A stretch of 5,345 nt of DNA. Source: Syntrophomonas sp. (lineage in GTDB: Bacteria; Bacillota; Syntrophomonadia; Syntrophomonadales; Syntrophomonadaceae). The translations under genes and the position numbers were made by a program. Below are positions 1 through 3,403 of this stretch, in pieces. Under the pieces are notes generated by a model. It was not told the DNA's origin and did no database searches. It saw only the letters and a list, made by a program, of their open reading frames with translations. The stretch covers positions 1 through 5,345 of the forward strand of contig DLUN01000164.1 in the NCBI GenBank assembly GCA_003444615.1, in the 5' to 3' direction. The first letter of the stretch is position 1. Every line of letters starts with the position of its first letter.

Positions 1-490
1 GTAGAGCCAGTATCAACATATCTAACTCACGAATCAAGTCTGCTACCGAAGTTTTTTTCGTTTTCCGGCCTTTAGCATACTGCTGTAATTCACGGTTAAT
101 AATTACCGGTTGGTCTAGGTTGAAAAGCACTTCCAGGTCAAATGCAGTTAGGACTTGGGCAGGCTCAGGCTGCTGCTTGCAAAAATAGAAGCGGGTGTTG
201 GTTTCCGGGTAATAGTAAGGTCCGATGGTTTTTAGGTAGGGGCTGTTCACAAATGCCTGCAGATCTGATTCTGCTTCTAAATAGTCTTCAATTAGATTAA
301 GCCATACCCGAGCCATATCTGATAAAACCGAATCATCAAAGGAAACCTGCTGGAGAGTAAGATACACTTCATCAGTAATCTTTACTGCTCCATGATAATA
401 ATAAAATAGGACTTGACGGGGCAATGCGTTTAGAAGCACAGAGGAATCAAGATAATCTGGATGCTCCTTGTTCAAGAAGGGGTAAAACAT
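1..490 (-). CDS. Hypothetical protein, N-terminal part (runs off left edge)
   Basis: An open frame of 163 codons without a stop runs from an ATG at 490-488 to the window edge, so the C-terminus is missing. The start is well supported: a perfect AGGAGG (minus strand, 502-497) lies 6 nt upstream. I do not recognise the family. The protein begins MFYPFLNKEHPDYLDSS and is rich in aromatics, with a YYY run near residue 31 and a GPYYYPETNTRFYF segment around residues 90-103. It looks soluble: no signal peptide or membrane segment is visible. A basic stretch (KGRKTKK) near residues 140-146 is followed by a leucine-rich, probably helical segment at the cut end. There is one cysteine in the visible part. 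It is transcribed divergently from the CMD-fold gene and shares a 171-bp spacer with it. That this is a real gene is fairly sure; its function is unknown. Confidence 0.85.
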   Translation of the reverse strand, partial: MFYPFLNKEHPDYLDSSVLLNALPRQVLFYYYHGAVKITDEVYLTLQQVSFDDSVLSDMARVWLNLIEDYLEAESDLQAFVNSPYLKTIGPYYYPETNTRFYFCKQQPEPAQVLTAFDLEVLFNLDQPVIINRELQQYAKGRKTKKTSVADLIRELDMLILAL

Positions 491-584
491 GGAAATCCTC
501 CTTTTAAGAATAGTTACCTGGCGTATCAATAATTTCTATAATTTTCCAGATATTCCTGCTAATAGGTTCAGTAAATTTAAGGGT

Positions 585-598
585 CGTTCACTTGAACG
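585..598. repeat. 14-bp inverted repeat CGTTCA-CT-TGAACG, candidate operator
   Basis: Two perfect 6-bp arms (585-590 and 593-598) are separated by 2 bp in the divergent spacer, about 34 bp upstream of the -10 box of the CMD-HAD unit and 95 bp upstream of the minus-strand start. The length and symmetry resemble a site for a dimeric repressor or activator. No T-run follows, so it is not a terminator. The regulator is not identifiable from this window. Confidence 0.4.
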
Positions 599-608
599 GT
601 TGCTAACC

Positions 609-637
609 TTTATTTTCCGGCAATGATTACCTATAAT
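609..637 (+). promoter_or_regulatory. Candidate sigma-A promoter for the CMD-HAD genes
   Basis: A perfect TATAAT lies at 632-637. With a 17-bp spacer the -35 is TTTATT (609-614), a weak 3/6 match, so the call rests on the -10. Transcription would begin near 644, just upstream of the ribosome binding site at 649-654. That would leave an in-frame ATG at 623 outside the mRNA, which supports translation from 662. Confidence 0.5.
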
Positions 638-648
638 AGTTTATTAAA

Positions 649-654
649 AGGAGG
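649..654 (+). promoter_or_regulatory. RBS that fixes the CMD start at 662
   Basis: A perfect AGGAGG within an AAAAGGAGGAG run lies 7 nt before ATG 662. The upstream in-frame ATG at 623 has no comparable site. Confidence 0.85.
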
Positions 655-661
655 AGAAAGC

Positions 662-964
662 ATGGCTAATCTACCCTGGTTTGCCGAGAAAATGGCTGAA
701 TACGATCCTGTCTATCATAAAATGCTGGAGCAAGTAGCAGCAACCGCCTTATCCCCTACTGCTTTGGATAAAAAGACCATGTTGCTAATACTACTGGCAC
801 TGGATGCGGTTAAAGGTGCCGGACAGGGTGTTAAGGTACTGGCCCATCAAGCCCGGCAGGCGGAAGCCAGTGATGATGAGATAAGAGAAGCACTGAGGCT
901 GGCCTATTATGTAGCTGGAATGGATACGGTCAAAGCCTCCCTGCAGGCTTTTCACGAAGAATAG
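662..964 (+). CDS. Carboxymuconolactone decarboxylase (CMD/AhpD-fold) family protein, cysteine-free
   Basis: This 100-aa, all-helical protein matches the small single-domain CMD/AhpD-like family in length and pattern. An LDKKTMLLILLAL helix (residues ~35-47) is followed by a GQGVKVLAHQARQA segment and then a SDDEIREALRLAYYVAG segment, which resembles the family's GAS-xEEI-xEAL signature. The histidine that usually follows the CxxC pair is kept (AHQA), but the protein contains no cysteine at all. The peroxidase/disulfide chemistry of AhpD is therefore not possible, and it belongs with the redox-inactive members whose activity is generally unknown. An upstream in-frame ATG at 623 would add 13 residues, but it overlaps the promoter and lacks an RBS. 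A HAD phosphatase gene follows after 23 bp, probably co-transcribed. I infer a fold family, not a reaction. Confidence 0.83.
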   Translation: MANLPWFAEKMAEYDPVYHKMLEQVAATALSPTALDKKTMLLILLALDAVKGAGQGVKVLAHQARQAEASDDEIREALRLAYYVAGMDTVKASLQAFHEE

Positions 965-987
965 GTGACAATATTAAGGAGTCGAGT

Positions 988-1695
988 ATGTTTAAGGCTA
1001 TTTTGTTCGATTTAGATGGAACCTTACTGGACATAAATATGGATGTTTTTATACGGCAATATTTTAGTAAAATGGTGGCTATGGCTGAGGAAGCCGGCTA
1101 CTCAGTGGCGGAACGTTTGGTGGAAAAGGTCTGGCGTGCCACTGAGGTTATGATTTCCAATCGCGATCCCCAGTTGCGTAATGAAGAAGTGTTCAGAGAA
1201 CACTTTTACCGTGACTGGCCCATTCCCAGGGAAGAATTTGACCCCTTTTTTGAACATTTTTATGAAAAAGGCTTTCCCGAACTAAAAAAACATACCCGCC
1301 CTTTCCCGGGTATTCCAGAAATGATGCAACAGATATTTGACCGGGGGTTCAAGGTAGTAGTGGCTACCAATGCGGTGTTTCCCTTGACTGCCCTGCAGCA
1401 GCGACTTGATTGGGCAGGGGTAGGTGATTTTAATTACGAATTAATCACTTCTTATGAAGTGATGCATTTTTGTAAGCCGCATCTCGAATATTATCAGGAA
1501 ATAGTTGATAAATTAGGAGTCAGGCCAGAAGAATGCCTTATGGTGGGAAATGATATCGGCGAAGACCTTCCGGCTGGGCTCCTGGGCATGAAAACTTTCC
1601 TGGTGGAGGATTTATTAATCGACAAAGGGCAGAATCTTACCCCGGACTGGCGGGGCTATTTACCCGATCTTTACAATTTTATCAATAATCTATAG
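988..1695 (+). CDS. HAD-superfamily hydrolase (phosphoglycolate-phosphatase-like)
   Basis: This 235-aa cytosolic protein has all four haloacid-dehalogenase motifs. Motif I is FDLDGTL with nucleophile D8 and acid/base D10. Motif II is VVVATNA with T127-N128. Motif III is the lysine K163 in CKPHLEYY. Motif IV is VGNDIGEDL, with N188-D189 and D193 positioned for Mg2+. The roughly 90 residues between motifs I and II are predicted helical and fit a C1-type cap, which in this family sets substrate choice. The expected reaction is Mg2+-dependent hydrolysis of a small phosphorylated metabolite; the substrate cannot be read from sequence. The start is ATG 988, with AAGGAG at 976-981 placed 6 nt upstream. 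It follows the CMD-fold gene by 23 bp with no promoter or terminator between them, so the two are probably one operon. The catalytic core is complete. Confidence 0.93.
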   Translation: MFKAILFDLDGTLLDINMDVFIRQYFSKMVAMAEEAGYSVAERLVEKVWRATEVMISNRDPQLRNEEVFREHFYRDWPIPREEFDPFFEHFYEKGFPELKKHTRPFPGIPEMMQQIFDRGFKVVVATNAVFPLTALQQRLDWAGVGDFNYELITSYEVMHFCKPHLEYYQEIVDKLGVRPEECLMVGNDIGEDLPAGLLGMKTFLVEDLLIDKGQNLTPDWRGYLPDLYNFINNL

Positions 1696-1737
1696 TAGAT
1701 CTTTATCCGTTATTTGCCGGACATAATCCCCTTCTGA

Positions 1738-1771
1738 CCCGGGTAATCTTGTAACAGAATCAAAACCTGGG
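1738..1771 (+). repeat. Stem-loop just upstream of the spore-protein RBS
   Basis: CCCGGGT (1738-1744) can pair with ACCTGGG (1765-1771): 7 bp including one G-U, around a 20-nt loop. The 3' arm ends one base before the GGAGG at 1773-1777. No T-tract follows, so it is not a clear terminator of the HAD gene. It could influence initiation of the next gene or be chance. Confidence 0.3.
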
Positions 1772-1772
1772 C

Positions 1773-1777
1773 GGAGG
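1773..1777 (+). promoter_or_regulatory. RBS that fixes the spore-protein start at 1786
   Basis: GGAGG lies 8 nt before ATG 1786. The in-frame GTG at 1777 overlaps this site and so cannot be the start. Confidence 0.8.
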
Positions 1778-1785
1778 TGTTAAAT

Positions 1786-1986
1786 ATGTCACAGCAAAAA
1801 ACCCGGGACAAGAAAAAGAAGTATCTCACCGAATATGATCTCTTAAAGATGGAAATAGCCAAAGAATTGGGACTGTGGGAGCAGATAGAAAAAGAAGGTT
1901 GGGAATCATTGAGTAATGCAGCCTGTGGTCGATTGGGAGGCATTATGGGTAAGCGCATGAGAGAAAAACGCCAGAAATCGAAGTAG
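1786..1986 (+). CDS. Small acid-soluble spore protein, alpha/beta type, SspF-like
   Basis: This 66-aa protein shows the alpha/beta SASP pattern in order. A lysine-rich leader (residues 5-12) is followed by the first helix LLKMEIAKELGLWEQ (19-33), which contains the E-I-A sequence where the germination protease GPR cuts in this family. A GW pair (38-39) then precedes GRLGGIMGKRM (48-58), the second conserved helix-glycine motif. The ELGLWEQIEKEGW arrangement is closest to the minor SspF type (Bacillus ELAKDLGFYDTV...GGW, from memory) rather than the major SspA/B type. Such proteins coat DNA in the developing spore, protecting it from UV and heat, and are degraded at germination. Known family members are made in the forespore under sigma-G; I could not find a convincing sigma-G promoter here. 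The residue 22-27 match and the glycine motif make the family fairly secure. It contains one cysteine (C47). Confidence 0.8.
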   Translation: MSQQKTRDKKKKYLTEYDLLKMEIAKELGLWEQIEKEGWESLSNAACGRLGGIMGKRMREKRQKSK

Positions 1987-2017
1987 ATTGGTTTTATCCG
2001 GGTCGGTTCTTCGTATA

Positions 2018-2037
2018 GTCTAGTAGGCCACCTAGAC
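2018..2037. repeat. Small inverted repeat after the spore-protein gene
   Basis: GTCTAG (2018-2023) and CTAGAC (2032-2037) form a 6-bp stem with an 8-nt loop. A competing pairing of GGGTC (2000-2004) with GACCC (2035-2039) is possible. No T-run follows, so it is at best a weak or factor-dependent terminator. It lies in the 162-bp spacer 1987-2148, which otherwise shows only the -10-like elements listed separately. Confidence 0.25.
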
Positions 2038-2076
2038 CCACTCAAGGCTGTCACCTATTCCTTCCCCCTTCCGTTT

Positions 2077-2105
2077 CTGTTACGCATTTCCTGATATTGT
2101 ATAAT
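2077..2105 (+). promoter_or_regulatory. Candidate promoter for the HTH-TOBE regulator
   Basis: TATAAT at 2100-2105 has a poor -35 (CTGTTA, 2077-2082, spacer 17). It would give a leader of about 37 nt before the GTG start at 2149. A second TATAAT at 2131-2136 is too close to the RBS (2138-2143) to serve a normal leader, since its start point would fall at the RBS itself. Confidence 0.4.
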
Positions 2106-2137
2106 GGAATAATAAGTAAACTAAATAAAGTATAATG

Positions 2138-2143
2138 AGGTGG
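2138..2143 (+). promoter_or_regulatory. RBS that fixes the regulator start at GTG 2149
   Basis: AGGTGG lies 5 nt before GTG 2149. The upstream in-frame GTG at 2140 sits inside this RBS and is therefore unlikely to be used. Confidence 0.7.
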
Positions 2144-2148
2144 GTTTA

Positions 2149-2667
2149 GTGGCGCAAGAAAAGTCTTATACTCCCGATGAAGTGGCGGAATTGCTTCAGA
2201 TTTCTAAATACACTGTCTATGAAATGGTAAAACGAGGAGATTTATCAGCCTATCGTATCGGGCGCAAGCTCAGGTTTCAGAAATCGGATATTGAAGAGTA
2301 TATAAAAAAAGCCAAAGGAATGGATAATGTCTACAAAGGCGTTGTTGTGAGCAAGAACGGAGAAAAAATTTTCGAAACAGGAACGGTGGCAATTAGCCTG
2401 GTTACAGACAGCGAAGGCGAATGCCAAGTAACAATCGAACCGGACGACATTATTCTTGCCAAAGATATAGTTAAAAGCAGTGCCCGCAATGTTTTGAGAG
2501 GGCAGGTAGAAAACGTGGAGGACTGCGGTCCGGTGTATAAGATAAGGCTCAATGTCGGGGTACCTCTCTATGCCGTTATTACCCGCCAATCCTATTTGGA
2601 CATGGAGATAGCACTGGGGGATTCCCTCTACGCCATCTTCAAAAGCACCTCAGTACGTGTACTATGA
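2149..2667 (+). CDS. One-component regulator: excisionase-type HTH + TOBE/Mop domain, probable molybdate/tungstate sensor
   Basis: The 172-aa protein has two parts. Residues ~5-54 are an excisionase/HTH_17 winged helix (YTPDEVAELLQISKYTVYEM, then the wing YRIGRKLRFQKSDIEEYI), a DNA-binding module. Residues ~61-109 form a beta-rich segment ending in VTIEPDDIILA, which resembles the V-R-P-E-D-I stretch in C-terminal regions of molybdate/tungstate ABC ATPases. Residues ~110-172 are a Mop/TOBE unit: SARN start, RGQVENVE, AVITRQS (142-148) and a closing IFKSTSV like the K-A-T-S-V end of Mop domains. TOBE/Mop domains bind molybdate or tungstate oxyanions, so I infer a metal-oxyanion-responsive transcription factor. 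The architecture recalls the TunR-type tungstate regulators (from memory). No mod/wtp/tup transporter or cofactor gene is in the window, so its targets are unknown. A plain cytosolic protein is expected; no membrane segment is seen. Confidence 0.85.
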   Translation: MAQEKSYTPDEVAELLQISKYTVYEMVKRGDLSAYRIGRKLRFQKSDIEEYIKKAKGMDNVYKGVVVSKNGEKIFETGTVAISLVTDSEGECQVTIEPDDIILAKDIVKSSARNVLRGQVENVEDCGPVYKIRLNVGVPLYAVITRQSYLDMEIALGDSLYAIFKSTSVRVL

Positions 2668-2725
2668 TAATGGCCCTCGCAACGTGCCCGCTAATACTTT
2701 ATCGGTTCAGTCCCATTAGCTATAG

Positions 2726-2731
2726 TATAAT
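2726..2731 (+). promoter_or_regulatory. Candidate -10 box for the YbaK-type gene
   Basis: A perfect TATAAT lies 30 bp upstream of the GTG at 2762. No good -35 is visible at 16-18 bp. It lies in the 94-bp spacer that follows the regulator, in which no terminator hairpin is evident. Confidence 0.4.
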
Positions 2732-2747
2732 AAAAAGGAATCCAATC

Positions 2748-2752
2748 AGGAG
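2748..2752 (+). promoter_or_regulatory. RBS that fixes the YbaK-type start at GTG 2762
   Basis: AGGAG lies 9 nt before GTG 2762. The in-frame TTG at 2753 directly abuts this site with no spacing, so it is unlikely to be the start. Confidence 0.7.
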
Positions 2753-2761
2753 TTGAATACC

Positions 2762-3238
2762 GTGCGAGATATCGAACGTGTACAAGCTTATGTACAGCAG
2801 CGCATGCCGCATTTGCAAGTTATCGAATTCCAACAAGACACCAGCACCTCAGCCCTAGCGGCTGCTGCTCTAGACACCGAAGTAGGGCAAATTGCCAAAT
2901 CTATGCTTTTCAAGGCTAAAACCGGGCAATACTTTCTAGTAGTTTCCGCTGGTGATGTTCGTATGGATACCAAGGCCCTGCGAGATCTCATTGGTTCAAA
3001 GGTCAGGATGGCTAATGCTGAGGAAGTTGTGGAGATTACCGGTTTTCCTGTAGGAGGGGTATGCCCTTTTGACTTAAGAGTGGAAGTACCCATTTATTTA
3101 GATGATAGTCTGAAAAGATATGATGTGGTATACACTGCTGCCGGCACGCCCAATTCTGCTTTGCCCATAACTTATGAGGAACTTATGGAGATTACTGGCG
3201 GCAGGCCATGTAATGTTTCCATCCTTTCCGAGTCTTAA
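2762..3238 (+). CDS. YbaK/EbsC-type aminoacyl-tRNA deacylase (prolyl-tRNA editing domain family)
   Basis: This 158-aa single-domain protein has the YbaK/ProRS-INS fold signature. AKSMLFKA carries the conserved substrate-binding lysine K46. GFPVGGVCPF (94-103) is the glycine loop typical of the family. LDDSL lies at 113-117. A TAAGTPNSAL segment (125-134) precedes a final ITGGRPCNVS. Free-standing members hydrolyse mischarged tRNAs in trans, for example Cys- or Ala-tRNAPro. Which tRNA this one edits cannot be told from sequence, and the EbsC, YbaK and ProX groups are hard to separate by eye. The length is right for a stand-alone editing protein and no residue loss or frameshift is seen. It stands alone between the regulator and dnaE, with its own -10-like box, so it is probably monocistronic. 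It is cytosolic. Confidence 0.93.
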   Translation: MRDIERVQAYVQQRMPHLQVIEFQQDTSTSALAAAALDTEVGQIAKSMLFKAKTGQYFLVVSAGDVRMDTKALRDLIGSKVRMANAEEVVEITGFPVGGVCPFDLRVEVPIYLDDSLKRYDVVYTAAGTPNSALPITYEELMEITGGRPCNVSILSES

Positions 3239-3240
3239 AG

Positions 3241-3281
3241 ATGCACCAGGCTAGAGGGAACGAAATCGTTCCTTCCTGCAT
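3241..3281 (+). terminator. Stem-loop after the YbaK-type gene, possible terminator
   Basis: The core hairpin GAGGGAACG (3254-3262) / CGTTCCTTC (3267-3275) has 9 bp including one G-U and a 4-nt loop. An outer ATGCA (3241-3245) / TGCAT (3277-3281) pairing closes it 2 nt after the stop codon. The downstream sequence is only mildly T-rich (TTTCTCACCTC) and lacks a strong T-tract, so intrinsic termination would be weak. Confidence 0.5.
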
Positions 3282-3347
3282 TTCTCACCTCTATTTGCTT
3301 ACCCTACAAATACACTTGGCGGAATTCATACCGAAAAAGTAAGCTAT

Positions 3348-3356
3348 TGATATAAT
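3348..3356 (+). promoter_or_regulatory. Extended -10 promoter for dnaE
   Basis: TGATATAAT is a perfect extended -10 (TGN + TATAAT). A -35 is not obvious at 17 bp, which the TGN extension can compensate for. It predicts a leader of roughly 40 nt. The rest of the 165-bp spacer (3239-3403) holds the hairpin listed above and nothing else I can support. Confidence 0.55.
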
Positions 3357-3390
3357 AGAGTAAATCAGTCGTGCTAATATAAAAACCGTC

Positions 3391-3397
3391 AAGGGAG
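3391..3397 (+). promoter_or_regulatory. RBS of dnaE, favouring TTG 3404 over ATG 3410
   Basis: AAGGGAG ends 6 nt before TTG 3404 and 12 nt before ATG 3410. The other genes here use 5-9 nt, which favours the TTG, but the ATG two codons later remains possible. Confidence 0.55.
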
Positions 3398-3403
3398 AAA
3401 AGT

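Noticed and set aside
623..661. N-terminal extension of the CMD protein from ATG 623
   Set aside because: It overlaps the -10 box at 632-637, lacks an RBS, and contains the strong RBS of the ATG at 662.
1722..1728. CATAATC as a sigma-G -10 box for the spore-protein gene
   Set aside because: It is one base from the CATAATA-type consensus, but no sigma-G-like -35 lies 17-18 bp upstream.
1710..2054. 114-codon minus-strand open frame over the spore-protein gene
   Set aside because: It overlaps a gene with family motifs and a good RBS on the other strand, and has no recognisable domain. It is read as an antisense shadow.
2000..2060. tRNA-like or T-box-like look of the spacer (short stems, a 7-nt loop at 2036-2042)
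   Set aside because: No acceptor pairing, no T-loop GGTTCGA-type sequence, no U33 and no T-box consensus. It cannot be supported as an RNA gene.
2245..2589. Minus-strand open frames of 114 and 73 codons inside the HTH-TOBE gene
   Set aside because: The plus-strand frame has two recognisable domains; these antisense frames show no motif.
2652..2663. AGTAC-GT-GTACT palindrome at the end of the regulator gene
   Set aside because: It is short, lies within the coding sequence, and has nothing next to it to suggest function.
2690..2720. GCTAAT/ATTAGC pair as a terminator after the regulator gene
   Set aside because: Only 6 AT-rich base pairs with a 19-nt loop and no adjacent T-tract; likely chance.
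2788..3093. 101-codon minus-strand open frame inside the YbaK-type gene
   Set aside because: Antisense to a well-matched family protein, with no domain of its own.
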